Shown one piece after another: positions 7,280 through 15,532 of a DNA stretch of 64,000 bases. Under the pieces are notes generated by a model. The model had not been told where the DNA came from and made no database searches. It worked only from the letters and a program-made list of their open reading frames with translations. The stretch spans positions 62,001-126,000 of the forward strand of contig LQBI01000032.1 of NCBI GenBank assembly GCA_002030045.1, in the 5' to 3' direction. The position numbers were made by a program, and so were the translations under genes. This DNA is from Candidatus Aegiribacteria sp. MLS_C. GTDB lineage: Bacteria > Fermentibacterota > Fermentibacteria > Fermentibacterales > JCC-6. The first letter of the stretch is position 1, and each line of letters starts with the position of its first letter.

Positions 7280-8842
7280 TCATTCCCCCTTCCCTGTCAG
7301 AAGGCTGTCGGGCCTCACCCTGATGCTCCTGAGCCTGGCCAGGTCAGGTGTGACCAGGTCCCTTATGTCGTCCAGTCCCATGGCCAGCATGGCCATCCTG
7401 TCCAGACCCAGTCCCCAGGCTATCACCGGCACCTCCACACCCAGGGGCAGGCAGACCTCGGGGCGGAACAGCCCCGCGCCGCCTCCCTCCACCCATCCCA
7501 GGGCGGGATGGAGTATGTGCATCTCCACCGACGGCTCGGTGAAGGGGAAGTAGCCCGGAAGGAACTTGTAGTCCTCCGCGCCGGCTATCTCCTCGGCGAA
7601 CAGCGCCAGGAGACCCATGAGGTGCCTGAGGTTGATGTCCTCGCCCAGGACTATGCCCTCCACCTGGAAGAAGTCGGGCAGGTGGGTGGAATCCACCTGG
7701 TCGTATCGGAAACAGCGCGCGATGCCGAAGTACTTCCCCGGCACGTCAGGGTCCGAGGCAAGGGTCCTGGCCGAAAGGGCGGTTCCCTGGGACCTCATTA
7801 TGGCCTGAAGGGACCGGCTGCGGCTGAAATCGTATCCCCAGCCCCTCCCTCCGGTACCGGAGCCGTCCCGGTGCGCCGCGGCGACGCGGGCCTGCAGCGC
7901 CTCATTCGGCGGCGGCACTCCTGCTCCCGCTTCCAGATAGTAGACATCATGTATGTCCCTTGCCGGATGGAACTGGGGCATGAAGAGCGCGTCGTTGTTC
8001 CAGAACTCGTTCTCCGCGATGGAACCTCTCATCTCGCTGAAACCCAGGGCAATGAACCTCTTCCTGACCGTGTCCAGGAACTGCCTGTAGGGGTGCAGCC
8101 TGCCGGTGTGGATCTGCGAGGGAGGTATGTCCAGCGAGTACCTCCTGAACTTCGCGTCCCTCCAGCTCCCGTCGGCCAGTATTGAAGGGGTGATGGCCCC
8201 TATGGTTACCGTGCTCCTGGCCCGGGAGAGGGCATCGAGTCCCTCCCCGGTGATCTCTATGGTCCTGTCCGCCACGGAGACGATGACGAACTCCGCCCTT
8301 CCCCGACCCCTCCTGGGGCTCCTCTCCCTCACCAGTTCCTCCACATCGCCGGAGAGGTCCGACATGTCGATGGAGCCCTTCTCGGAGAGGGGGACGTAGA
8401 CGGTTTCCCAGATATCCTGAAAAACACTGTGCGACGGGTCGGCGGTCAGCCTTATACTGTCGCCCTCCCGGCTGACAGTCCCGCTCCTCGTGAGCGCTCC
8501 GAAGGCGCTTCCCCAGCGGCCCCTGTCGAAGGTGTCGTCCTCCTGTATCTCCTGCAGCGTCGAGGGACCGGATGAAAGGTGCCTCATCATAGCCATCTCC
8601 GGGGTCATTCCGGCCTCGAGGTTGGAAAGACCCAGGGGACCGAGCTGAAGCAGCTCCCTCTCCTCACGTGCCAGTTCCCGCACCAGTCCACGGGAAAGAA
8701 GCCATTCCACGGCTCTCCTGTAGGAACCCTCGTCGGGCAGCCCGCTCTCCTCTATCATCCGCCTGTCAGTGGACCTGCCGTTCACCTCCAGATGGGCAAG
8801 AAGAGCCTTCTCCAGCGGATGAAGGTCTCTTTCGTCAGTCAA
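7280..8842 (-). CDS. pheS: Phenylalanyl-tRNA synthetase alpha subunit, archaeal/eukaryotic type
   Basis: This is the catalytic alpha chain of PheRS. At 520 residues it is longer than the bacterial form of about 340. The first 160 residues are winged-helix-like repeats (HPLEKALLAHLEVNGRSTD, PSTLQEIQEDDTFDRG), as in archaeal and eukaryotic enzymes. The class II core follows: the motif 2 region (ARCFRYDQVDSTHLPDFFQVEGIV), the FTEPSVEMHI segment and the terminal motif 3 GLGLDRMAMLAMGLDDIRD. Start is a TTG at 8842 with AAGG upstream. First gene of pheS-pheT-uvrB. Confidence 0.95.
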   Translation of the reverse strand: MTDERDLHPLEKALLAHLEVNGRSTDRRMIEESGLPDEGSYRRAVEWLLSRGLVRELAREERELLQLGPLGLSNLEAGMTPEMAMMRHLSSGPSTLQEIQEDDTFDRGRWGSAFGALTRSGTVSREGDSIRLTADPSHSVFQDIWETVYVPLSEKGSIDMSDLSGDVEELVRERSPRRGRGRAEFVIVSVADRTIEITGEGLDALSRARSTVTIGAITPSILADGSWRDAKFRRYSLDIPPSQIHTGRLHPYRQFLDTVRKRFIALGFSEMRGSIAENEFWNNDALFMPQFHPARDIHDVYYLEAGAGVPPPNEALQARVAAAHRDGSGTGGRGWGYDFSRSRSLQAIMRSQGTALSARTLASDPDVPGKYFGIARCFRYDQVDSTHLPDFFQVEGIVLGEDINLRHLMGLLALFAEEIAGAEDYKFLPGYFPFTEPSVEMHILHPALGWVEGGGAGLFRPEVCLPLGVEVPVIAWGLGLDRMAMLAMGLDDIRDLVTPDLARLRSIRVRPDSLLTGKGE

Positions 8843-8881
8843 TTGGCATCCTTTTCGTCTTTTCCGGCTGCTCCCGCGGTA

Positions 8882-8897
8882 CCTGTCCGCGGACAGG
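8882..8897. repeat. 16-bp perfect palindrome upstream of pheS
   Basis: CCTGTCCGCGGACAGG is a perfect palindrome in the 63-bp gap between the caspase-like gene and pheS. It could form a 6-bp stem, but no T-run follows on either strand, so it is not a convincing terminator. It could be an operator for pheS. Confidence 0.5.
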
Positions 8898-8905
8898 CGC
8901 CCCGG

Positions 8906-11251
8906 TCATCTGACCCTCCAGAGCATGACGTCCTCCAGTAGGAACATTCCCTGCTCAGGCCTGGGAACGGCATCGTCGCCCTTCAGGACCGCACCGCACT
9001 GGGGGCAGACACAGGTATTCTCTTCGAGTTCGGCGTCGCATTCCGGGCATATCAGCCGGAGCCTGCCGTCGATGTAGTCCATCAGCTCCAGTGCGGAAAC
9101 ATAACCGTTACCGTCGCCGTCCGCATCTCCTCTGGAGCCCTGCAGCAGTATCGGGGTGAGGACCCTCTCGCTGACGCTGAGGTCTTCCCTGGCGGCGGTG
9201 AGCACCATGACCCCGCTTCCGGGAGCGAAGTCGTTTACGAACCCCCCGGAATGGCATGCGTCGAGGAACAGGAATACGGGCGCCGCTGCCAGAGAGTCGA
9301 CGATGCCGGCCACACGGTCGTCGGATATGTCATCATCGTAGAGGCAGAGGTACTCGTTTGCAGAATCCCCCTCCTCGGGTCCTCCCGAACCCGGGTGGGA
9401 CCTGTCCCCGTGACCGCTGAAGAAAACCACCACGCGATCCTCGGGTCCGGCCCGGTCCAGCAGGGACCTCATCCCCGCGATGAACTCCTCCGCTGTGCTC
9501 AGGGCATCCACCAGGAGTATCACATGATCCTCGGGGACTTCCTGATCACCGGTAAGGAACTCGTAGAACTCCACGGCGTCCATGCTGGCCCTGTTGAGAA
9601 CATCGGCCGCCGAAGGGTATCCGCTTATGCCTGCGCAGAGTGCCCAGGTCTCGGGAACCGGCGACGGCCCGGCAAGGGGGGACCTCCGAATGCGGCCTAT
9701 CTCCAGGTCGTAGTCGGTCTCCCCGTGCCTTTCGTAGAGATACACGGTTACGCCGTACACCGCATCCTCCTCCGCGAAAGCCACCACCGTCTCGTCACCG
9801 GCGGCGTCCACCGGGCTGAGCCATCCCTCCGCGACCAGGTCGAGTCCAGGACCCGTCACGTACAGGTCCAGGTCCACCTCCCGGTCCCCCCCGGAGAGAC
9901 CGATGTCAAGTATGGTCCCCGCATCCGCCGGGACCGAATGGAAGGCAACCGGCATTGAATCGTCTATTCGGCCGCTCCATGAGTCCTCCACCACCGGAGC
10001 GTCGGCGGCCGAGACGGTCAGGGACACGTCACCGCTGAGCCCGGCCTCTGAGAAGAAGGGGTCTATCCAGACCGTATCGCCGGTATTCACGTACAGGAGG
10101 AACTCCTCGTCACCCCTGGCCGAAGCGAATGTCAGGGCGGGTTCGCCCTCGCCCCTGAAGACGCGGACATCACCGTCCCGCGTCTTCTCGAATTCCGCGG
10201 AGATACCGAACAACCCCCCCGCGGGAGGTGAAAAACCGGCGGGGCCGCTGTCCCACCGGCCCAGTGAAACGGTGTTCCTCGCGGGTATTATCCTGCTGAT
10301 CGCGCCGGGCTTCCTGGTCTGAAGAGTGAAGGGCACTGATTCGGCATCGCCGGCGTCGAAGAGCAACACCTCGGCCACCGCCGAACGTTCAGCGGGGCGC
10401 AGCAGCAGCGTCTCCACGGTAGCGTATGACTGGCTGGCCATGATGTACTCCCCCGAATCGTCACGGAGAAGGAGGTCAAGGTCCGCACCCGGCGACCCTA
10501 TGATCAGGTCGAGGAAAAGAATGCCCCCGTGGGGAGGCACGATGAACCTGGACATCTCTCCCGGGACCGCCGCTCCGCTTTCGCCGGAGCCTTCCAGTAC
10601 CGGGAATCCGCCGGAAGGCATGACGGAAATGGAATACTCTCCCCTTCCCGACTTGTTGTACCTGCTCACCACCGCGGTCAGGGTCTCGCCCTGGAGCGCG
10701 GGCACGGTCACGGTCTCGAAGCCCTCCAGGGACATGCTGCTGCCCCAGAGCCGCATCCCGGTCCCGTAGACCTCCAGGTCGAGGTCCGTGTCACCTGAGC
10801 CCTCCAGCCTGAAGGTCCAGCTTCCCGTGGTCTCCGGACTGAAGGTGAAGGTCTCCGCCATGGCGTTCAACCCCAGTGCTCCGCTCACGGCCATTCCCTG
10901 CCCGATCCCGCGGTGGCTCAGGGTATCGACCGACAGCACGGTGGAGGTCACCCCGGAACCCTCGATAGTACTGACCCTTATGTAGAACCAGTAGTCGCTG
11001 AAGGCGGAGAGAACCATGCCCTCGCCCGGTGAGGACGCGCAGATCGGCTCCCCGTAATCGTCGAAGGCCGTCAGTTCCACCTCCCGGGAGGAGGAAACGG
11101 TCAGCAGGACGTAGTCGTCCTCGAGTATCCTCACCCATCCATCCCCTCCGGTCAGGTCAAGGGTGCACTCCTCTCCGGCGATCAGGGTCTCTATGGCCGC
11201 CGGGTCGGGCAGCGGTACGGACAGGACCAGCAACGGTATCAGGCATGGCAT
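8906..11251 (-). CDS. Secreted caspase-fold (C14-like) peptidase with repeated beta domains and a C-terminal zinc ribbon
   Basis: The ATG at 11251 has GGAGG seven bases upstream. A short signal peptide is followed by about 530 residues of repeated beta-sandwich units resembling pre-peptidase C-terminal (PPC) domains (SWTFRLEGSGDTDLDLEVYG, VDLDLYVTGPGLDLVAEGWL). The caspase-fold domain begins at WALCAGISGY. It shows the catalytic pair His614 (FFSGHGD) and Cys666 (DACHSGG), then DADGDGNGYVSALELMDYI, the acidic loop usual in bacterial caspase-like proteins. The tail has two CxxC pairs (Cys735/738, 749/752) forming a zinc ribbon. Export plus an intact dyad suggests a periplasmic or surface protease. 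Its substrates are unknown, and a zinc ribbon is odd for an exported protein. Confidence 0.88.
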   Translation of the reverse strand: MPCLIPLLVLSVPLPDPAAIETLIAGEECTLDLTGGDGWVRILEDDYVLLTVSSSREVELTAFDDYGEPICASSPGEGMVLSAFSDYWFYIRVSTIEGSGVTSTVLSVDTLSHRGIGQGMAVSGALGLNAMAETFTFSPETTGSWTFRLEGSGDTDLDLEVYGTGMRLWGSSMSLEGFETVTVPALQGETLTAVVSRYNKSGRGEYSISVMPSGGFPVLEGSGESGAAVPGEMSRFIVPPHGGILFLDLIIGSPGADLDLLLRDDSGEYIMASQSYATVETLLLRPAERSAVAEVLLFDAGDAESVPFTLQTRKPGAISRIIPARNTVSLGRWDSGPAGFSPPAGGLFGISAEFEKTRDGDVRVFRGEGEPALTFASARGDEEFLLYVNTGDTVWIDPFFSEAGLSGDVSLTVSAADAPVVEDSWSGRIDDSMPVAFHSVPADAGTILDIGLSGGDREVDLDLYVTGPGLDLVAEGWLSPVDAAGDETVVAFAEEDAVYGVTVYLYERHGETDYDLEIGRIRRSPLAGPSPVPETWALCAGISGYPSAADVLNRASMDAVEFYEFLTGDQEVPEDHVILLVDALSTAEEFIAGMRSLLDRAGPEDRVVVFFSGHGDRSHPGSGGPEEGDSANEYLCLYDDDISDDRVAGIVDSLAAAPVFLFLDACHSGGFVNDFAPGSGVMVLTAAREDLSVSERVLTPILLQGSRGDADGDGNGYVSALELMDYIDGRLRLICPECDAELEENTCVCPQCGAVLKGDDAVPRPEQGMFLLEDVMLWRVR

Positions 11252-11273
11252 CGCGGAACCTCCATTGAGTCTT

Positions 11274-11305
11274 TATGTACTTGAAGCGTCGCCTGCAAGT
11301 GTCAA
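11274..11305 (-). promoter_or_regulatory. Possible promoter of the caspase-like gene
   Basis: A perfect TTGACA (11300-11305, minus strand) lies in the 106-bp gap upstream of the caspase-like gene. The best A/T-rich -10 candidate, TACATA (11274-11279), is 20 bases away, which is long; at 17 bases only AAGTAC is found. The -35 is good and the -10 weak. The rest of the gap holds a CCAGGGG/CCCCTGG stem at the end of the preceding gene without a good T-run. Confidence 0.35.
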
Positions 11306-11357
11306 AGATATGAAACTGACGGGTCCTGCAGGTATAAGGACCAGGGGGAGGTGAAGG

Positions 11358-12062
11358 TCAGCCCCTGGTGTCGCTTTCCATGAATCTTCCGGCGAAGGTG
11401 TTGAAATCCGGATCGGGAACCTGCACCTTTTCCGCCTCCCGAAGTCTCAGGGCCAGGTCCCAGCAGCAGAGAAGCGCGTAGCCCAGCAGTCTTCTTTCCA
11501 TTATGAGCACGGCTGGGACGGACTGTCCCCTGTGGCCCAGCCTCAGAACGAAAGATCCATCCCTTACCCTCCTCGGCGGCCAGATGGAGAAGGAGACCTC
11601 CAGGGCTCCCTCGACGGTGTGGGAGGTGCGGACAAGCGCACGGAAGAGATCGAAGTCCCCTCCCAGATGATGGAGGGCCGACCTTATCTGACGCACCGTC
11701 CTTATGGAATTTGCGCCGGGAGCCGGGAAGCTTGTGGTGAAAACCGCCGGTTCGTCCCTGGGATACCCCAGCTCCAGCAGAGCGGAAGCCTCCCGGAGGC
11801 ATGCGCCGAAGAAGCCCGAGGCGATGTCCGGCGGCAGGTGGATGGTGCTGCGCGAGATGCCAGGAAGTAGGTTCATGTACTTCGACAGGCCTGCCACCCG
11901 TCCACTGGAAGGACTCCTGGATATCTCGTTCACGTGAGTCCTCAGCGTGTCGAAACCATCGACCCTGACCTCCGAGGTCCTTCCTCCGCTCCAGATGGCG
12001 GTGTAGTACAGGAGCCTGGATATGTCGGCCGGGTCCCTGAAACTGGACGGGAAGAGGGTCAT
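11358..12062 (-). CDS. Conserved-looking hypothetical protein downstream of xer
   Basis: The ATG at 12062 overlaps the xer stop as ATGA, which decides the start over the longer track ORF. The product has 234 residues, no signal peptide and no membrane segment, and appears cytoplasmic. FSIWPPRRVRDGSFVLRLGHRGQSVPAVLIMERRLLG looks like a small beta-rich core, and the C-terminal part is helical. I recognise no family. It is the last gene of the group LysM - L7/L12-like - xer - this gene, so it may act with one of them. Confidence 0.75.
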   Translation of the reverse strand: MTLFPSSFRDPADISRLLYYTAIWSGGRTSEVRVDGFDTLRTHVNEISRSPSSGRVAGLSKYMNLLPGISRSTIHLPPDIASGFFGACLREASALLELGYPRDEPAVFTTSFPAPGANSIRTVRQIRSALHHLGGDFDLFRALVRTSHTVEGALEVSFSIWPPRRVRDGSFVLRLGHRGQSVPAVLIMERRLLGYALLCCWDLALRLREAEKVQVPDPDFNTFAGRFMESDTRG

Positions 12063-12952
12063 GGCTCCCTGGACCTCGGGTGGCACCTGTCGATTATGGA
12101 CCTGAGCCAGCTGCGGTCTACACCGGTGTATATCTCGGTGGTCCTTATGTCGGAATGGCCCAGCAGCTCCTGGACCACTCTGAGGTCCGCACCCCCCTGG
12201 AGCAGGTGGGTTGCGAAGGAATGCCTGAGGGTGTGAGGATGGATGTCCTCCCGGACCCCGGCCTCCTCAGCCGACCTGCGGACGATGTTCCATACCGTCA
12301 TCCTCGACATCGGGTTGCCCCTGTAGGTCAGGAAGAGCACCGGCGTGGACCTGCCGCGGGCCAGTACGGGTCTCGCCATGTCGAGGTAGCGCGACAGCCA
12401 GTCCACCGCGGCGCCGCCTACGGGCACCAGCCGTTCCCTGGAACCCTTGCCCAGGGGCCTCACCATGTAATCCTCCAGGTGGACCCTGGCCACTGTCATG
12501 CCTGTGATCTCGCTCTCCCTGAGACCTGCGCCGTAGGCGAGTTCCAGCATCGCCCGGTTTCGCATGGAGAGGGGAGTGTCACCCTTCCACACCTCGAGCA
12601 GTGCCTCCACGGTCTCCACGCTCACGGCATGGGGAAGCCTGAGCGGTTTCCTGGGGGATGGGAGCAGTTCCGCCGGATTGTCGTTCCGATTCCCCGTGGC
12701 CTGCAGGTACCTGTAGTAACCCCTCAGGGTGGATAGCTTCCGTCTAACGCTGGATGCTGAATAACCCGAGGAGGAGAGGAAATGTGAGTATTCGGCGATG
12801 TCCGATGGACCCGCCTCGGACAGCTCGGGTCCTGACCCGCCAAGCCAGTCCCGAAAATGCTCGAGGTCGACCCTGTAGGCCCGGACCGTCGACCCTGCAA
12901 GCTTCTTCTCGAGAGCGCCGTACTCGAGGTAGGATCCCAGAGTTTCATCCAT
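12059..12952 (-). CDS. xerD: Tyrosine recombinase, XerC/XerD family
   Basis: The 297-residue length is typical of chromosomal Xer proteins that resolve chromosome dimers at dif. An N-terminal SAM-like domain (LGSYLEYGALEKKLAGSTVRAYRVDL) precedes the catalytic domain. The active-site residues are visible: Arg in GAGLRESEI, Lys in GKGSRERLVPV, His-x-x-Arg in HTLRHSFATHLLQGG, His in LLGHSDI, and Tyr in TTEIYTGV. The start overlaps the L7/L12-like gene by eight bases. No phage genes, att repeats or second recombinase are nearby, so I read it as the housekeeping Xer; whether C or D cannot be told by eye. Confidence 0.92.
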   Translation of the reverse strand: MDETLGSYLEYGALEKKLAGSTVRAYRVDLEHFRDWLGGSGPELSEAGPSDIAEYSHFLSSSGYSASSVRRKLSTLRGYYRYLQATGNRNDNPAELLPSPRKPLRLPHAVSVETVEALLEVWKGDTPLSMRNRAMLELAYGAGLRESEITGMTVARVHLEDYMVRPLGKGSRERLVPVGGAAVDWLSRYLDMARPVLARGRSTPVLFLTYRGNPMSRMTVWNIVRRSAEEAGVREDIHPHTLRHSFATHLLQGGADLRVVQELLGHSDIRTTEIYTGVDRSWLRSIIDRCHPRSREP

Positions 12953-14387
12953 TCCCGGTCAGCCATGCCCTGAGGCCCTCTCCCGTACCATCGGGGCCGG
13001 ACCTGCCGTCCGTACTCCTCCTGCTCAGCGAAACCGTGACGCCCCTGGACTCCAGCTGATGGACCGTGAGTATCGCGCTGGTATGGTCCTCGAACTCCCT
13101 GACCAGAGTGGGCGCCTTCCTCAGCAGGTCCCAGGAGTCACGGACCGAAACTCCGAGAACGTCCCTCAGGGCCTCGACCACGGTATCCTCGTCGTCGGGG
13201 GAGGGTCTGCACAGGAAGAGTCTCAGCGGTCCTCCTCCCGTCAGGACCCTGAAATCGCTCAGAACCGTCCGGGCCTTTATCTCCTCCCTCGATGGCTCCA
13301 CCGGCGGTTCCGGTTCCGCCTCGGCCGCAGGATGCAGGACCGTCTCGCCGCCCTGCGAAGGTCCCTTCGGCATTGTATCCTCACGCACCGGAAGAGGGGT
13401 CTCGGAAACGGGAGCCGCTGCCCTGCGCTGGAGTACCGGGGGGAGGAACATGCCGGTGTCCAGCCGAGAAGGTGGCGGGTGAAGTATGACCCTGTCCGGA
13501 GCAGTTTCGTTAGCCCAGCTGCTGAATGCCCTGCTGCCCACTACGGGAGGCGGTTCAGTTGACTGGGCCTCAGGAGGGGCCAGGACCAGGACGCAGGGTA
13601 TGGCTCCGGGATCCGAATCGGGAAGCAGCGGAGGCTCCAGGGCGTAACCGGTGTCCATACAAACCGAGGGTATGCCCGCCGCGAACCTGGGAGGCGGGTG
13701 CATGAGGACGACACCGTCGGGTGTATGAATGGTGTCCAGCGGCGGAGGACCGGTGAAGAATCCCTCGGGAAGACCGGTCACCGGAGGTTCCCCTGAAGCG
13801 GTCCCATGGCTTTCCGCCGGTTCCTTTCTGCCGAAGAGGGTGTCGCTTTCGTCCGTTTTCGGTTCGGACCGCGGACTGGGCCTGAAGACGGCGTTGGACT
13901 TCCTTCTGGTGGCCAGGTTCTCCTGTATCGGTGTCTCTGTCTCTATCCTCACGATACCGCCGGACTCCGTCAGGGACTTCCTGATCTTCCTTGCCGTCTC
14001 GCTGTCCACGCCTTTGCTCAGAGCGAAGGGCATCCTGGAGAGCCAGTCTATGACCTGCTCCTGCGGCAGCCGTGTCATCTCCTGGAGCCTGCGTCTCAGC
14101 CTCGTCCTGTAACCCGGACGGTAGTTGACGAGAAGGACCCTGTAGAGCTGCACGGGTTCGGGTGTGCCTTCTCCGTCCGGCAGCACCCTGCACGTTACTC
14201 CCCTGTCCCGTTTCAGACCGTCGGCGATCTTTTGCGCCTCGCCCTCGGAGAGACCCGCGCAGACAACCGTCTCGCCGCGGCTGAAGGAGAGGAGTACGCT
14301 GTCCATGGGAAGATCGGTCCGACGGGCAAGGAGCTGGACCGTCCCCTCGGACGGTCTGTCACCGAGTACTTCGACCTTCCACTTCAT
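12945..14387 (-). CDS. Protein with three ribosomal L7/L12 C-terminal-like domains and a proline-rich linker
   Basis: The 480-residue protein contains two N-terminal and one C-terminal copies of a fold matching the L7/L12 C-terminal domain. Copy 1 is residues 1-70, copy 2 about 80-150 (VLLVNYRPGYRTRLRRRL ... ARKIRKSLTESGGIVRIE), and copy 3 about 395-465 (LRLFLCRPSPDDEDTVVEAL ... HQLESRGVTVSL). Between them lie about 230 residues rich in Pro, with recurring VLMHPPPRFAAG / VILHPPPSRLDTG segments. It has no signal peptide. The L7/L12 domain normally recruits translational GTPases; the role here is unknown. The gene lies between LysM and xer, overlapping xer by eight bases. No clear ribosome site before the ATG. 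Confidence 0.8.
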   Translation of the reverse strand: MKWKVEVLGDRPSEGTVQLLARRTDLPMDSVLLSFSRGETVVCAGLSEGEAQKIADGLKRDRGVTCRVLPDGEGTPEPVQLYRVLLVNYRPGYRTRLRRRLQEMTRLPQEQVIDWLSRMPFALSKGVDSETARKIRKSLTESGGIVRIETETPIQENLATRRKSNAVFRPSPRSEPKTDESDTLFGRKEPAESHGTASGEPPVTGLPEGFFTGPPPLDTIHTPDGVVLMHPPPRFAAGIPSVCMDTGYALEPPLLPDSDPGAIPCVLVLAPPEAQSTEPPPVVGSRAFSSWANETAPDRVILHPPPSRLDTGMFLPPVLQRRAAAPVSETPLPVREDTMPKGPSQGGETVLHPAAEAEPEPPVEPSREEIKARTVLSDFRVLTGGGPLRLFLCRPSPDDEDTVVEALRDVLGVSVRDSWDLLRKAPTLVREFEDHTSAILTVHQLESRGVTVSLSRRSTDGRSGPDGTGEGLRAWLTGNG

Positions 14388-14408
14388 ATCGCGGACCGGG
14401 GCGGAACG

Positions 14409-15434
14409 CTAGAGCTGTTCCCTGACCAGTTCGATCCTGTCACCTATCCTGATCAGGTCGGAGGTGGATATGGAGAACACCAGCATTGCAGCCGTGTCAT
14501 CCGTAGTATCGAGGACTATCATCTCCGCAACCGGGACGTCGGGCTCCTGCAGCGTCCTCGAATCGGGGGACAGGACCTGGTCTCCGTACCTGAACATGGC
14601 GTATATGTCTCCGGGCTGAAGACCCTGCAGCGAACCCCTGTCGATGTACAGGACGTCGAAGGAATAGGCCCTTTCGGACTGGGGGTCCCTGAAGGCGATG
14701 ACGTAGGCGTCCAGGTTCTCCACCGTCTGCGCGGTGGCCACCGGAACCGGCTCCGCTGCATCGTAGGGGAGCAGGAAGTCGCCGTAGGTCACTGGAAGGT
14801 ATGCGTGCTCCAGCAGGGCCACGCTGGAGTTCGGGTCAACGTCCACGACGCGGCAGACGCCCGATACGCGGATGACCTCGCCCAGGTCGGCTCCGGTTTC
14901 CGGGTGGTACACGGGTCCCCCCGTCTTGCAGAGCCTGAAGACCATATCCTGCTGGACACCGTCGCTCTGCCCTATATCGATGGCAAGCAGGTCTCCGGGA
15001 TAGGAATGGATGTCGTCGAAGGGATCCTCCTCCTCCAGGTCGGTGTCGATGACGTATCCGGAGGGCTGGGGCGGAGTGTCCGTAACCATTCCAGTGGTTT
15101 CCAGAACGAGTCTGCTGAGCATCGGCCTGCTGCTGGAGCCTGACGTGGTGTACACGCCGGACGGGTATTCCGAGGCCTGGCTCAGCTGCACGGTCTCCCC
15201 GTAGATGTCGGGAATGATGAGTTCCTCGCCGGGCCGCAGGTATTCCACGCCCTCGAGGGAAGGATTGGCCCGCATTATGTCCTCCCAGTTGAAGGGAGTG
15301 GAGTAGTACTGGATGGAAAGGTCCCAGAGCGTGTCCCCGTACCTTATGATGTGGGTCCTTGCGGCATTCGCCGTGCTGAGGGTGCCAACCGCCAGAACGG
15401 CGAGGACCCCAAGCGTCAGAGCGTAACGTTTCAT
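14409..15434 (-). CDS. Secreted LysM-domain protein
   Basis: I chose the ATG at 15434 (MKRYALTLGVLAVLAVGTLSTANA) because it begins a clean signal peptide and has GGAGG nine bases upstream; the track start adds nine implausible residues. After cleavage comes one LysM domain (THIIRYGDTLWDLSIQYY ... LRPGEELIIP), which binds peptidoglycan glycans. About 230 residues follow with two beta-rich units (GQSDGVQQDMVFRL; LQGLQPGDIYAMFRYGDQV) resembling the flagellar/pilus LysM-associated folds seen in other diderms. The 341-residue product probably sits on periplasmic peptidoglycan. It heads an operon with the L7/L12-like protein and xer, driven by the promoter at 15487-15515. Confidence 0.88.
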   Translation of the reverse strand: MKRYALTLGVLAVLAVGTLSTANAARTHIIRYGDTLWDLSIQYYSTPFNWEDIMRANPSLEGVEYLRPGEELIIPDIYGETVQLSQASEYPSGVYTTSGSSSRPMLSRLVLETTGMVTDTPPQPSGYVIDTDLEEEDPFDDIHSYPGDLLAIDIGQSDGVQQDMVFRLCKTGGPVYHPETGADLGEVIRVSGVCRVVDVDPNSSVALLEHAYLPVTYGDFLLPYDAAEPVPVATAQTVENLDAYVIAFRDPQSERAYSFDVLYIDRGSLQGLQPGDIYAMFRYGDQVLSPDSRTLQEPDVPVAEMIVLDTTDDTAAMLVFSISTSDLIRIGDRIELVREQL

Positions 15435-15486
15435 ATCAGCTGACCTCCCCGGATGGTCCATATCAATGAGCGAACTTCATAACTTC

Positions 15487-15515
15487 ATAATATTCTAAGT
15501 TCATGTGCCGTTCAA
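15487..15515 (-). promoter_or_regulatory. Sigma-70-type promoter for the LysM gene
   Basis: On the minus strand TTGAAC (15510-15515), a 17-base spacer and TATTAT (15487-15492) lie about 50 bases upstream of the LysM ATG. A tandem repeat ATGAAGTT ATGAAGTT directly follows the -10 and covers the likely transcription start. Confidence 0.75.
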
Positions 15516-15532
15516 GTCAAACCGCTCTTCGG

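Noticed and set aside
8882-8897. Palindrome as a terminator of the caspase-like gene
   Set aside because: Short stem and no T-run on either strand.
11302-11802. 166-codon minus ORF overlapping the hypothetical at 11358
   Set aside because: Gly/Ser/Arg-rich shadow. The 11358-12062 frame is coupled to xer and has normal composition.
12059-12952. Xer recombinase as a mobile-element integrase
   Set aside because: Standard XerC/D length with no phage, transposon or att sequences nearby and a stable-looking operon context.
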